The notes beneath the pieces are model-generated. The model had not been told where the DNA came from. It saw only the letters and a program-made list of their open reading frames with translations, and made no database searches. Shown piece after piece: positions 1-7,470 of a stretch of 41,720 bases of DNA. The position numbers and the translations under genes were made by a program. Position 1 is the stretch's first letter. Every line of letters starts with the position of its first letter. Origin of the DNA: Paenibacillus sp. J2TS4 (GTDB lineage Bacteria; Bacillota; Bacilli; Paenibacillales; NBRC-103111); the NCBI RefSeq assembly GCF_018403245.1, contig NZ_BOSH01000025.1:1-41720 (forward strand), read 5' to 3'.

Positions 1-58
1 AATACTTTTCAATAGCTGCGATCTTTTCTGATCCTGATACTTTTGCTTTATGAGACAT
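1..58 (-). CDS. IS3-family transposase OrfA, N-terminal fragment (runs off window)
   Basis: ATG at 58-56 is followed by 19 codons reading MSHKAKVSGSEKIAAIEKY, a short basic/helical start like the helix-turn-helix (OrfA) protein of IS3/IS150-type elements. A strong ribosome binding site (AAGGAGGAG) lies about 9 bases upstream. The gene is cut by the window edge, so neither the helix-turn-helix nor the DDE (OrfB) part is visible. OrfA proteins bind the element ends and are normally fused to OrfB by programmed frameshifting. Assignment is from N-terminal resemblance only. Confidence 0.5.
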   Translation of the reverse strand, partial: MSHKAKVSGSEKIAAIEKY

Positions 59-141
59 GAAAAAACGCTCCTCCTTACAGTAAACAGTTTTATTATTTCA
101 ACTGTCTACCTCAAGGGGAGCATAACACTTGAGGTGGGTCA
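1..141 (-). mobile_element. terminal part of an IS3-like insertion sequence (continues beyond window)
   Basis: On the minus strand the element appears to begin at 141 with TGACCC, the TG dinucleotide usual for IS3-type ends. It then shows an 8-bp inverted repeat (108-115 / 128-135), a good Shine-Dalgarno (TAAGGAGGAG) and a short reading frame resembling a transposase OrfA start. The end lies 27 bp past the stop codon of the TetR gene, so the insertion spared that gene. The other end, the target duplication and most of the transposase are outside the window, so the family assignment is inferred from the N-terminus alone. Confidence 0.55.
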
Positions 142-168
142 TTCTTGTTTATAGATCCTGATGAAAAT

Positions 169-843
169 CTACGTCTCATTCTGCCTTCCCGCGATGCCAT
201 ACATCAGCAGATCAATCGTACGGTCAATTTCCTCTTCCTCATTCAGAGGAAATTCCGGCACAAGAAACACATGAAAGACGATCATGCCCATCAGCATACT
301 GGCCGCAGAACGAATGATGCGCCAAGGCGGTGCTTCGACGATCTGCCCTTGCTCTTGAAAGTGCTTAATGACTTTCTGGATGCGAGAGACTACAATATTG
401 GTTGCCAAGGCTTTGATCTGTTCCATCAGCTCAGGTTGAAAAGGCACCTCTTGGAACAGGATTTTAAGCAGTTTGATGTTTTTGCGTGCAAACTGAATCC
501 GGTCTCGGGCAATCGCTCGAAAGAAATCATCCGCTTGTTGGTAGGGCACATCCAGCAGTTTGGCAAAATCACGAACGAGAAAAGGGGCTACTAGCTTGAT
601 CGCAATAGGCCCGGCGATGGATAGCAGGAGGTCCTTTTTTGTTTTGTAGTGGCGGAATATCGTTCCTTCTGCGACGCCTGCTTTTTGCGCGATTTCACTA
701 GTGGAGGTGGCGGCGTAGCCTTTTTCTGAAAATATTTCTATGGCGGCCTCCAGAATCTTGGCCTGCTTATCTGTTTTGATCTGTTCGCCTTCCTCCGTCA
801 ATCGGATCAGGTCCTCCAGCCATTGCTCTTTTTGATCTGACAT
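169..843 (-). CDS. TetR/AcrR family transcriptional repressor (autoregulator of the ABC exporter)
   Basis: 224 aa. An N-terminal TetR DNA-binding domain is clear: helix-turn-helix at about residues 45-65 (TSEIAQKAGVAEGTIFRHY), preceded by the usual ILEAAIEIFSEKGY helix. The remaining ~150 residues form a helical ligand-binding domain with no recognisable effector signature. The start at 843 has AAGGGGAT as Shine-Dalgarno. It is the third gene of a minus-strand operon: ATPase, permease (4-bp overlap), then this gene 41 bp downstream. A TetR-type palindrome lies just downstream of the operon promoter (2680-2695), so it probably represses its own operon until an exported compound binds. The ligand is unknown. 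Confidence 0.9.
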   Translation of the reverse strand: MSDQKEQWLEDLIRLTEEGEQIKTDKQAKILEAAIEIFSEKGYAATSTSEIAQKAGVAEGTIFRHYKTKKDLLLSIAGPIAIKLVAPFLVRDFAKLLDVPYQQADDFFRAIARDRIQFARKNIKLLKILFQEVPFQPELMEQIKALATNIVVSRIQKVIKHFQEQGQIVEAPPWRIIRSAASMLMGMIVFHVFLVPEFPLNEEEEIDRTIDLLMYGIAGRQNET

Positions 844-884
844 AGAGATCCCCTTCCCATGCTGCTTTTATTTCCATTAGAGTA

Positions 885-1925
885 CTATATTTTTCGATGC
901 TTGCGCAACGCGAGCACATTGGCTGCCATGAAGAGCAGTGTTAACGCCAGCAGAATGTAAACATCCATAGCAATAGAGCTCCAGCCTTCCCCGCGGATCA
1001 TAATGCTGCGGAGAGCATCGGCCCCGTATTTAAGCGGCATGAGATGGGATAGCCAGCGAAGCCACGGCGACATGCTTCCCAGATCGAATAATCCCGAGAA
1101 AAACACTTGGGGTACAATGACAAGCGGGATGAATTGAATCATTTGAAATTCTGTGTTCGCGAATGCCGATAAGAAGGTGCCGAAGCTGAGTGCCGTCAAG
1201 GACAAAAGCAGCATGATCAGCAGCACGTACCCAAACGATCCAGCCATGAAGCTGCCCAGTATGCCGATCGTATATCCGGCGATAAGTACCGCCTGCAATG
1301 TGGTAAATAGGCCGAATCCCGCCATGTAGCCGGTCACGATCTCTGAGCGGCGCAGCGGAGTGGCCAGAAGGCGCTCCAAGGTTCCGCTGGTTCGCTCCTT
1401 CAAGAAGGAGACCCCTGCGATCAGGAAAACGAAGAAGAACGCAAATAAGCCGATCAATACCGGACTGAAATGATCAAATGAGGTCATCTCCTTCGACCCG
1501 TGCAAATAGTCAAAGACCGGAGCGGGAGGGGAGGAGGTCTGACCTTGTACCGGAGTCTGCCCCTGCATCGTTTGCTGTATAACCACCATCACTGCTCTGT
1601 TCTTGGCGGCATCGCTGCCTTCCAATGTCACGTGGGGAGTATTGTTATCCAACTTGATCACAGCGTCGATTTCTTGCCTTGCCAGTGCTTCATCCGCTTC
1701 ATTAGCAGTGCCGAATGTTATCACGGAAGCACCGTTTGTGCTCAAGCTCTGGGTCAATGCTTCGGGCATTTGCACAACACCCAGCTTAGGCTCATAAGTA
1801 TCGCCGTTGAAAACCAGATACATGAGGGACAGGACCAGAAGCGGGGCCGCGATCAGTAATGCCATCGTTCGTTTATCATGCAGGAATTGCCGGATGATCC
1901 GGACAATAAGGGCGCGAATTCTCAT
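885..1925 (-). CDS. ABC-2 type exporter permease
   Basis: 346 aa integral membrane protein of the ABC-2 transporter family. One N-terminal membrane segment follows a basic start (MRIRALIVRIIRQF), then an extracytoplasmic region of about 150 residues, then five or so hydrophobic segments in the C-terminal half. The family landmark ERTSGTLERLLATPLRR is present. The frame is open further upstream, but the ATG at 1925 forms an ATGA overlap with the stop of the ATPase gene, and longer versions would read back into that gene, so 1925 is the start. With the ATPase it forms an exporter, most likely for a drug or other amphipathic compound given the TetR partner; the substrate cannot be read from sequence. 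Confidence 0.88.
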   Translation of the reverse strand: MRIRALIVRIIRQFLHDKRTMALLIAAPLLVLSLMYLVFNGDTYEPKLGVVQMPEALTQSLSTNGASVITFGTANEADEALARQEIDAVIKLDNNTPHVTLEGSDAAKNRAVMVVIQQTMQGQTPVQGQTSSPPAPVFDYLHGSKEMTSFDHFSPVLIGLFAFFFVFLIAGVSFLKERTSGTLERLLATPLRRSEIVTGYMAGFGLFTTLQAVLIAGYTIGILGSFMAGSFGYVLLIMLLLSLTALSFGTFLSAFANTEFQMIQFIPLVIVPQVFFSGLFDLGSMSPWLRWLSHLMPLKYGADALRSIMIRGEGWSSIAMDVYILLALTLLFMAANVLALRKHRKI

Positions 1926-2656
1926 GCGCGTACACCTCCATAGTACAGAAATGCTTCTTCCAATGTGGCGCTGCCGGTTTCCTGCTTCAACTGCTCCAGC
2001 GTTCCTGCGGCTATAAGGCTTCCTTCGCGAATCATACCGAGCCGATGGCATTTATCAGCTTCATCCATGACGTGGGTCGTTACGATGATCGTTGTTCCTT
2101 GCTTGCTTTGGTTATCCAGCTCCTCCCAGATTGATTTGCGGAGCACGGGATCGATGCCCACGGTCGGCTCATCCAGGATCAGCACCTCCGGTTGGTGAAG
2201 AAGCGCAATAGCGAGCGACAATCGGCGCTTCATTCCCCCGGAGAAGGCACCGACGGGACGACGCAGATGAGGGGTTAAATCGACTAGCTCCATCACCTCG
2301 AGCATTCGTTTCTTTAGCTGTCCGCTGCGAAGGCCGAAGAGTGCGCCGAAGAACTCCATGTTCTCTTTGGCTGTCAGCTCCGTATATAAGGCGTCGGATT
2401 GAGACATGTAACCCATTCGGTTCATCATCGCAAGCTTAGGCATAGGGGTACCCAGCACTTCAATTTGTCCGCTTGTCGCTTCGTCGATGCCGGCGATCAT
2501 TTTGACCAGGGTGGTTTTGCCGGAACCGGACGGACCGAGAAGTCCGAAAATTTCACTTTTGCTAACTTGCAGACTCATGTCCCGGATGATTTCTTTGTCG
2601 TCAAATTTGCGAAAAACATGTTGCACGTCGATACAAATGTCAGCAGATTCTCGCAT
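1922..2656 (-). CDS. ABC transporter ATP-binding protein (exporter)
   Basis: 244 aa. Complete ABC nucleotide-binding domain: Walker A GPSGSGKTT (about 41-49), Q-loop MSQSD (about 84-88), signature FSGGMKRR (139-146), Walker B LILDEP (159-164), H-loop TTH (about 193-195). It resembles the CcmA/NatA type that pairs with ABC-2 permeases. The ATG at 2656 is preferred over an in-frame GTG at 2665, because AGAGGTG sits six bases before the ATG and overlaps the GTG. The gene overlaps the permease by four bases, implying translational coupling. It powers export together with the downstream permease and is first in the TetR-controlled operon. Confidence 0.93.
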   Translation of the reverse strand: MRESADICIDVQHVFRKFDDKEIIRDMSLQVSKSEIFGLLGPSGSGKTTLVKMIAGIDEATSGQIEVLGTPMPKLAMMNRMGYMSQSDALYTELTAKENMEFFGALFGLRSGQLKKRMLEVMELVDLTPHLRRPVGAFSGGMKRRLSLAIALLHQPEVLILDEPTVGIDPVLRKSIWEELDNQSKQGTTIIVTTHVMDEADKCHRLGMIREGSLIAAGTLEQLKQETGSATLEEAFLYYGGVRA

Positions 2657-2679
2657 CGTAAACACCTCTTTTTAAAAAT

Positions 2680-2738
2680 GAGTGATTACTCACTCGAATG
2701 AATAATCTAAATATACACCTTAAGTTTGTGAGCATCAA
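2680..2738 (-). promoter_or_regulatory. sigma-A promoter and TetR-type operator of the exporter operon
   Basis: Reading the minus strand, TTGATG (2738-2733) and TATATT (2715-2710) are separated by exactly 17 bases, a good sigma-A promoter. Just downstream of the expected start lies a 16-bp palindrome GAGTGATTACTCACTC (2680-2695; 7 of 8 base pairs match), typical in size and form of TetR-family operators. A repressor bound there would block early elongation. The likely ligand-responsive regulator is the TetR encoded third in the same operon. Confidence 0.7.
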
Positions 2739-2890
2739 GTAGGCTATTGTTTTTTTCACATTAGGATTTAAAAATTTGTATTGGCTGAACGACTTAGGCG
2801 TACCAGCTGTCCGGTGTCCTGGATACCGTTCTCGATCGATTGAGCTCCGTCCAATTCAGTGGGTTGCAAATTCATTTGTTAATCATTATA

Positions 2891-2912
2891 ATAATTAAGG
2901 TAGCTTAATTAT
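2891..2912. promoter_or_regulatory. 22-bp palindrome, candidate MarR autoregulatory operator
   Basis: The sequence at 2891-2912 is an inverted repeat with 10 of 11 pairs matching (arms ATAATTAAG / CTTAATTAT). It lies 21 bases before the start of the MarR gene at 2934. Position, length and AT-rich two-fold symmetry fit the operators of MarR/SlyA-type dimers, which usually repress their own genes. Binding is inferred, not shown. Confidence 0.55.
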
Positions 2913-2933
2913 GAAGGGTGTGAATGTATTTAG

Positions 2934-3404
2934 ATGGAGAAGGTGAATCCCGAGCTGATCCGTGTCGTCAAAGAGATGAATGAAGCCGATTATGCTATGA
3001 ACATCATGCTGGTTCAGGCCCATGAATCGCTGTTTGATAGCGAAATTACGACTAAGCAGACTATTCTGCTGGAATTCGTTCATAAGCACGAGCGATTAAC
3101 AGTCAGCGAAATTGCGGAACGGATGAAGGTTTCCTCCAGTGCGGTCAGTCAAATCATCAGCAAGCTGGAGAAGGCCAAGTATGTAAGCCGGGAGATTAAT
3201 CCGCACAATCGCAGGGAAATATTCGTTCGTTTGGACAAACGGGGGATAGAGCACTTCGTCAAGGAAGAGCAGATGGAACGATCGATCATTGAACGCTTTT
3301 ATTCCCAGCTCGATTTCGAGGAAGTCGTCGCATTGAAGAACACCATCCTGAAGCTTAAGGGGATTGTAGAGAAGGAACTGAACGGCGTCTCGGAGGAGGA
3401 GTGA
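2934..3404 (+). CDS. MarR family transcriptional regulator
   Basis: 156 aa. A winged helix-turn-helix occupies about residues 50-105: recognition part VSEIAERMKVSSSAVSQIISKLEKAKYV, then the wing HNRREIFVRLDKRG. The flanking helices form the dimer interface. There is no cysteine, so it is not an OhrR-type peroxide sensor. An in-frame TAG lies directly before the ATG, fixing the start; the Shine-Dalgarno (GAAGGG) is about 15 bases away, longer than usual. It is transcribed divergently from the ABC exporter operon and 149 bp before a serine hydrolase gene, so it may control itself and either neighbour. Ligand unknown. Confidence 0.9.
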   Translation: MEKVNPELIRVVKEMNEADYAMNIMLVQAHESLFDSEITTKQTILLEFVHKHERLTVSEIAERMKVSSSAVSQIISKLEKAKYVSREINPHNRREIFVRLDKRGIEHFVKEEQMERSIIERFYSQLDFEEVVALKNTILKLKGIVEKELNGVSEEE

Positions 3405-3418
3405 ACAGCAAGTGGAAC

Positions 3419-3456
3419 AGAAGAAGTGCCTTGAATGAAAGGCGTAATTCTTCTTT
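3419..3456 (+). terminator. probable terminator after the MarR gene
   Basis: Imperfect hairpin with outer arms AGAAGAA (3419-3425) and TTCTTCT (3448-3454) and an inner GCCTT/AAGGC stem, ending in a short T stretch. The stem is interrupted, so termination may be incomplete. Confidence 0.45.
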
Positions 3457-3494
3457 GTCCAATAGTTAAGATGAATTAATAATTAAGACTAATA

Positions 3495-3513
3495 ATTAAT
3501 GATAATCATTATT
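3495..3513. promoter_or_regulatory. Fur-box-like site upstream of serine hydrolase
   Basis: ATTAATGATAATCATTATT matches the classical 19-bp Fur consensus GATAATGATAATCATTATC at 16 of 19 positions, including the whole central palindrome. It lies 40 bp before the serine hydrolase start, close to AT-rich promoter-like sequence (TATATT near 3525). Repression by Fur under iron-replete conditions is an inference; another AT-rich operator, for example for the adjacent MarR protein, is possible. Confidence 0.5.
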
Positions 3514-3553
3514 TATTTGCCTTATATTTTATATGGAAAAGGGAGAGGATCAC

Positions 3554-4933
3554 ATGGAAAGCACGAAGAGACAGCGTTTGGAACGATTGTTCGGGGACAT
3601 GGGAGAAAAGGGTGAGGTGAATGGAGTCCTCATGGCTGCCGAGCATGGGGAAATCATTTATCAAGCTGCCTTCGGGGAGGCCGATCTATCCAAGGGCCGT
3701 CGGTTGACGACAAACTCCGTGTTCGAATTGGCCTCACTATCGAAGCCGTTCACAGCCTTGGGCGTCATAGTGCTTAAAGAGCAGGGAAAGCTGGCCTATG
3801 ACGATCTAATTGAACGATGGGTGCCGGAGCTTCCTTACAAGGGGGTTACCGTACGGCAGCTGCTCTGTCATACGTCGGGCTTGCCGGATTATATGGACTT
3901 GTTCTTCGAGCACTGGGACCGTACACGAATTGCGACGAATGCAGATGTTCTGGAGCTGTTGATTCAACATCGGCCTCCGGTCTATTTCGAACCTAATGAA
4001 AACTGGTTATACAGTAACACCGGTTATGTGCTGCTGGCGATCATTATTGAGCGGGTAACGGGACAGCGGTTCGCTGACTTTATGAAGGAAAGCGTGTTTA
4101 GCCCGTTAGGCATGACCGATACGAGAATCTACAATCGGAGGTATAGGTGGGAGGCAATTCCTGATTATGCCTTCGGCTATATCTACGATCTTCATTCCGC
4201 TCGTTACGAGCTGCCCGACGATGTGCCGGAAACGAATTACGTTGTGTTCCTGGATGGCATCCAGGGGGACGGAACCGTGAACTCGAATTTAACCGATCTG
4301 CTCAAGTTAGATCGGGCACTATATGCCGGAGAGCTTGTGAGCAAGCAAGCGCTGGAGGAGGCATTTGCGCCGGTTCGCTTGAACAACGGCGAGACCTTCG
4401 ACTACGGTTTCGGCTGGATATTGGAAGCGAATGAGGGAAAGGGCAGAGCCGTTAGTCACAGCGGAGGGTGGCCAGGATACGCCACTAACCTGATCCGCTA
4501 TATCGACGCCGATAGGACGCTGATTTATTTGAGCAACATGGAGCAGGACGTAGAATTCAACCAAGCGATTCTGGCAGCGGCCGAACAAATTTTGTTCGAT
4601 CTCCCTTATGATACTCCACGGCGCCCGGAGCAAAGGAAGCTTGCTGTCGTAGACCCTGGCCTGTATGAGCGCTATGTCGGAACGTACCGGCTGGATGACA
4701 GCGAGGGCGGTGGAGAGGGGACCGCTGCAGTTGTTCTGGTGGAGGAGGACAGACTCTACTTGCAGATCACCGGCAAAGTGCGGCTGGAGCTCTATCCAGC
4801 TAACGAAACGCGGTTCTTCGTTCGTTCCGTTCCGGTGGAAGTGAAATTCGTCGTGCAGGACGGGGAGGACAAGGCGGAGAAGCTGGTTATTTTCCAGGAG
4901 GGGACGGAGACTCAAGCGGTTCGGATTGATTAG
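3554..4933 (+). CDS. beta-lactamase/penicillin-binding-protein-like serine hydrolase
   Basis: 459 aa member of the class C beta-lactamase / DD-peptidase / esterase family (Pfam Beta-lactamase, PF00144). Catalytic motifs are intact: S61-x-x-K64 (SLSK), Y153-S-N (YSN) and H302-S-G (HSGG). After residue ~370 there is a separate C-terminal beta-rich region of the type seen in such hydrolases. No signal peptide is visible, suggesting a cytoplasmic enzyme, so a cell-wall role is not obvious; esterase or peptidase activity is equally possible. The ATG at 3554 is preferred over 3533 because GGGAGAGG lies seven bases before it. A Fur-like box lies just upstream. Confidence 0.85.
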   Translation: MESTKRQRLERLFGDMGEKGEVNGVLMAAEHGEIIYQAAFGEADLSKGRRLTTNSVFELASLSKPFTALGVIVLKEQGKLAYDDLIERWVPELPYKGVTVRQLLCHTSGLPDYMDLFFEHWDRTRIATNADVLELLIQHRPPVYFEPNENWLYSNTGYVLLAIIIERVTGQRFADFMKESVFSPLGMTDTRIYNRRYRWEAIPDYAFGYIYDLHSARYELPDDVPETNYVVFLDGIQGDGTVNSNLTDLLKLDRALYAGELVSKQALEEAFAPVRLNNGETFDYGFGWILEANEGKGRAVSHSGGWPGYATNLIRYIDADRTLIYLSNMEQDVEFNQAILAAAEQILFDLPYDTPRRPEQRKLAVVDPGLYERYVGTYRLDDSEGGGEGTAAVVLVEEDRLYLQITGKVRLELYPANETRFFVRSVPVEVKFVVQDGEDKAEKLVIFQEGTETQAVRID

Positions 4934-5074
4934 GGCGATCGGCAATATAAGCGGACAGTTATCCCTCGCTTCGCTTCTTGACAGAAATTCCATTTAGCTT
5001 TTCAAGGACTCCTACTGGGGCACTCAAATCTGTGCAATAGTGTCCCTGAATCTAGCAGCTGCCACATAGGAAGA

Positions 5075-5267
5075 ATTGAAGTGTAAAAATGCCTCTTAAT
5101 CCAACCATTTCTCCGAAAATGGATATTGAAGTGCAAGAGTACCCTCTAATTTTGGCGAAACGTCGATTTTCATAAAACGTTGAAAATAGAGTGCATTTTT
5201 ACACCCTAAGCTCAAAAATGGCTAAGACTGTAGAATGGGGGTGCATATTTGCACCTTCATTTTTTTC
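5075..5267. repeat. degenerate intergenic tandem repeat ending in a terminator-like hairpin
   Basis: Four diverged copies of a motif of the form GTGyAAAAATGCCCTCTAA or its mirror (GTGCATTTTTACACC, GTGCATATTTGCACC) have GTG at 5081, 5131, 5191 and 5241, i.e. 50-60 bp apart. The spacers contain similar AAAATGG and TCGATTTTC pieces. The last copy forms a perfect 6-bp hairpin, GGTGCA (5240-5245) / TGCACC (5250-5255), followed by TTCATTTTTTT, which could terminate transcription from the serine hydrolase. It resembles interspersed intergenic repeats; copies elsewhere in the genome cannot be checked here. Confidence 0.45.
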
Positions 5268-5289
5268 TGCCTAACTACAGACCACTATA

Positions 5290-5657
5290 TTAAAAGCACA
5301 GCACTTTTCGCATCGTATCTTTCTTGTAACGCCAGTGGCACTAGTAACGTTGCCACCCCACCCTTGTTATGCCCCGCTTTTTGGCGAGGGAGAGCGCGGC
5401 TAATGCTGTTTTGCGCGCCCACCCGTTTCTTCGATAGTTCTTATCCGTTTGAATGCCGAACTCACATTCATTACCGACTACCCAATCCGTAAGGCACCAG
5501 CTGATAATGGCGGGGCCCTTATCCGTATTATCAATAGCGGCACACCCGCGTATTAGAGGGCTAGGCTCTGGGGTGCTATTAACCTATCCCTCCATTCCAT
5601 AATGTATAAATCATCCAGCTCCGGCAAGGTCAAGCTTGTGTATATGATGTTTTTCAT
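5290..5657 (-). pseudogene. decayed GNAT-family N-acetyltransferase gene
   Basis: Translating the minus strand gives an interrupted acetyltransferase. It starts with ATG at 5657 directly after the stop of the WG-repeat gene (MKNIIYTSLTLPELDDLY...), hits TAA after SLAL, and continues in another frame with GCAAIDNTDKGPAIISWCL and TDWVVGNECEFGIQTDKNYRR, then NGWARKTALAALSLAKKRG. A further TAG follows at 5343-5341. The Q-T-x-x-x-Y-R-R-N-G-W-A stretch is the acetyl-CoA-binding motif A of GNAT enzymes. With at least one frameshift and two stops it cannot make a working enzyme. It probably once formed an operon or insertion downstream of the WG-repeat gene. Confidence 0.62.
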
Positions 5658-7283
5658 TCATGGATCAAATAATCGCAAGACCGTCAAAAAGGCTTGTTGA
5701 CGTGTGTAAGAGCCCTTGGGATCAAATTCATTATTTCCGATGCCGCTCATAATGCCCCGGGAAGACACATAAGCAACGGAATCGACAGCCCAACTGGCGA
5801 TATGTTCGTTATCTGCGAAGCTTACAGGAGGGGCTTCCGTATCCAGATCCAATACGTTGGCGGTATTTCTTAGCATAACGGCTGCTTCCTCCCGCGTCAG
5901 GGTGCCGTCGGGATCGAAGCGGCCCGCACCCTTTCCGGACACAATCCCAAGGGTATAGGCAGCGAGAACGTCCTTATCCATGGTGTCGGTAAAGGGAGAT
6001 TCGGGCAACGAAACGCCTTTCTCTAATAGAAAGCGATCCATGCTGGTGGCTGTCTGAGCCTCGATGAAATGGATGACAAGTGTGCTGAATTGTTGTCGGG
6101 TGATCTTGTTCCTATAGTCGCTCTGCAGCGCAGGGGGAATAATCCCGACCTGAATGGCAAGCGCTATCCCGTCTTCTGCCCAGTCATCGGGAGAATCCCC
6201 GCTGGAAGGCAGAGCGAATCCCGCGTCCGGCTGGGGGTGGGAGAGATAGCCCCACTTGTCAAACTTCTGAACCGGAGCCAGCCCATCGTTGAAATCCCAT
6301 GCAAAGTCGTATTGAAGTTCAATGACTTCCTTCCCCGTTTTATCAATAAATCCGTATTTCAGATTTTTGCTGACTCGTGCCAATCCTTCGCTAAAATCAC
6401 TAGCATTATGATATTGAGGCTTGACGATTTCCTTCCCGGTTTTGTCAATAAAGCCCCAAACCCCGTTCTGTTGAACTCTGGCGATTCCCTCCTTAAAGCC
6501 AAGCACACGTTCATACTGCGGCTTGACCACTTCTTTGCCGGTTTTGTCAATGAACCCATATTTAATATCGTAGTTTTCTTCTTTAATGACTACCCCCATT
6601 CCTTCATCAAAACCGATAATATAATCGTAGGTCGTGCCCAGATCAACTTCATTTCCCCATAGATCTATGAGCCCGCTCTTGCCATTTTTCGTCACGGACG
6701 CCAGGCCATCGCTAAAGGGACTCACCGATTCATATTGAAGCGGAATGATTTCTTTACCGGTCGTGTCGATAAATCCGTATTTCTTGTTTCTTTTGACCCA
6801 TGCACGGCCTTCGTAGAAAGTTCCGACCTCATCATACTGCAGCTTAACGACCTCATGTCCGTTTATATCAATAAAACCCCATTTGTTGGCTTTGCTGACC
6901 GCTGCCAAGCCTTCACTGAAGAAATCCAAGCTATTATCGTATTGCGGGGGAATCACTTCTTTGCCTGTTTTATCTATAAATCCATATTTCCCCGCCCTTA
7001 AAATTTTTGCCATACCTTCGCTGAAATTCCATGTGTAGTCATTGTAATTATCGGTGTATTCGTGTTGCATAGGGATGACGATTTGACCCGTTCGGTCAAT
7101 AAAGCCACGTTGGCCGTCCTGTTCAATCTGTGCCAGTCCCTCGCTAAAGGGCCATGCTGCCTCGAATTGAGGAGGGATGGCATATTTCGGGGATTGTGCG
7201 AAGGCCACATGAGTTGTGCTAAGCATCATGACAGCACAACCCATAATGCTGAACACGCGTTTTAAAGAAGAGCGTTTAGTCAC
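5658..7283 (-). CDS. secreted WG-repeat protein with C-terminal S-layer homology domains (paralogue 1)
   Basis: 541 aa. A signal peptide (MTKRSSLKRVFSIMG..., cleavage near AFA-QS at about 30) is followed by about nine WG repeats of ~40 residues each (pattern GFIDKTGKEV...QYD...FSEGLA.V..), spanning about 35-350. Three S-layer homology (SLH) segments then run from about 365 to the end, with typical FDPDGTLTREEAAVMLRNTA and FDPKGSYTRQQAFLTVLRLF boxes. SLH domains bind secondary cell-wall polymer, so the protein should sit on the cell surface; WG repeats form beta-propeller-like or solenoid structures of unknown ligand. GTG start at 7283 with AAAGGAG upstream. It is a close paralogue of the gene at 10499. 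The promoter region holds two 0A-box sequences. Confidence 0.88.
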   Translation of the reverse strand: MTKRSSLKRVFSIMGCAVMMLSTTHVAFAQSPKYAIPPQFEAAWPFSEGLAQIEQDGQRGFIDRTGQIVIPMQHEYTDNYNDYTWNFSEGMAKILRAGKYGFIDKTGKEVIPPQYDNSLDFFSEGLAAVSKANKWGFIDINGHEVVKLQYDEVGTFYEGRAWVKRNKKYGFIDTTGKEIIPLQYESVSPFSDGLASVTKNGKSGLIDLWGNEVDLGTTYDYIIGFDEGMGVVIKEENYDIKYGFIDKTGKEVVKPQYERVLGFKEGIARVQQNGVWGFIDKTGKEIVKPQYHNASDFSEGLARVSKNLKYGFIDKTGKEVIELQYDFAWDFNDGLAPVQKFDKWGYLSHPQPDAGFALPSSGDSPDDWAEDGIALAIQVGIIPPALQSDYRNKITRQQFSTLVIHFIEAQTATSMDRFLLEKGVSLPESPFTDTMDKDVLAAYTLGIVSGKGAGRFDPDGTLTREEAAVMLRNTANVLDLDTEAPPVSFADNEHIASWAVDSVAYVSSRGIMSGIGNNEFDPKGSYTRQQAFLTVLRLFDP

Positions 7284-7315
7284 GGTGAAAAATCTCCTTT
7301 CTTTCCACTTTGTCC

Positions 7316-7391
7316 TTCGACAGGCTTCGAATTTGCCAAAATTTAGATGGTTATCCCTTCATTCGTTCGACAGGCTGCCACAAAATCCTCT
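7316..7391 (-). promoter_or_regulatory. candidate sigma-H/Spo0A-controlled promoter region of WG-SLH gene
   Basis: On the minus strand the 11-mer AGCCTGTCGAA occurs twice (7376-7366 and 7326-7316), 50 bp apart. Each copy contains TGTCGAA, a perfect match to the Spo0A-box core. The upstream copy overlaps a sigma-H-like pair: AGAGGATTT (7391-7383) and GTCGAACGA (7371-7363), 11 bases apart, against the consensus RnAGGAwWW / RnnGAATww. The -10 has GAAC instead of GAAT. Function is inferred from pattern and from its likeness to the spo0F promoter in this window. Confidence 0.42.
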
Positions 7392-7470
7392 TTTCGGAAC
7401 TGGGATTGGCTGTATACTTATTCAAATATCTCGTATATGTTAAGATTATAGAAGTTAAGGGGGCGGGAAT

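Noticed and set aside
4319..4993. 224-aa minus-strand open frame
   Set aside because: Antisense to the serine hydrolase, no family resemblance.
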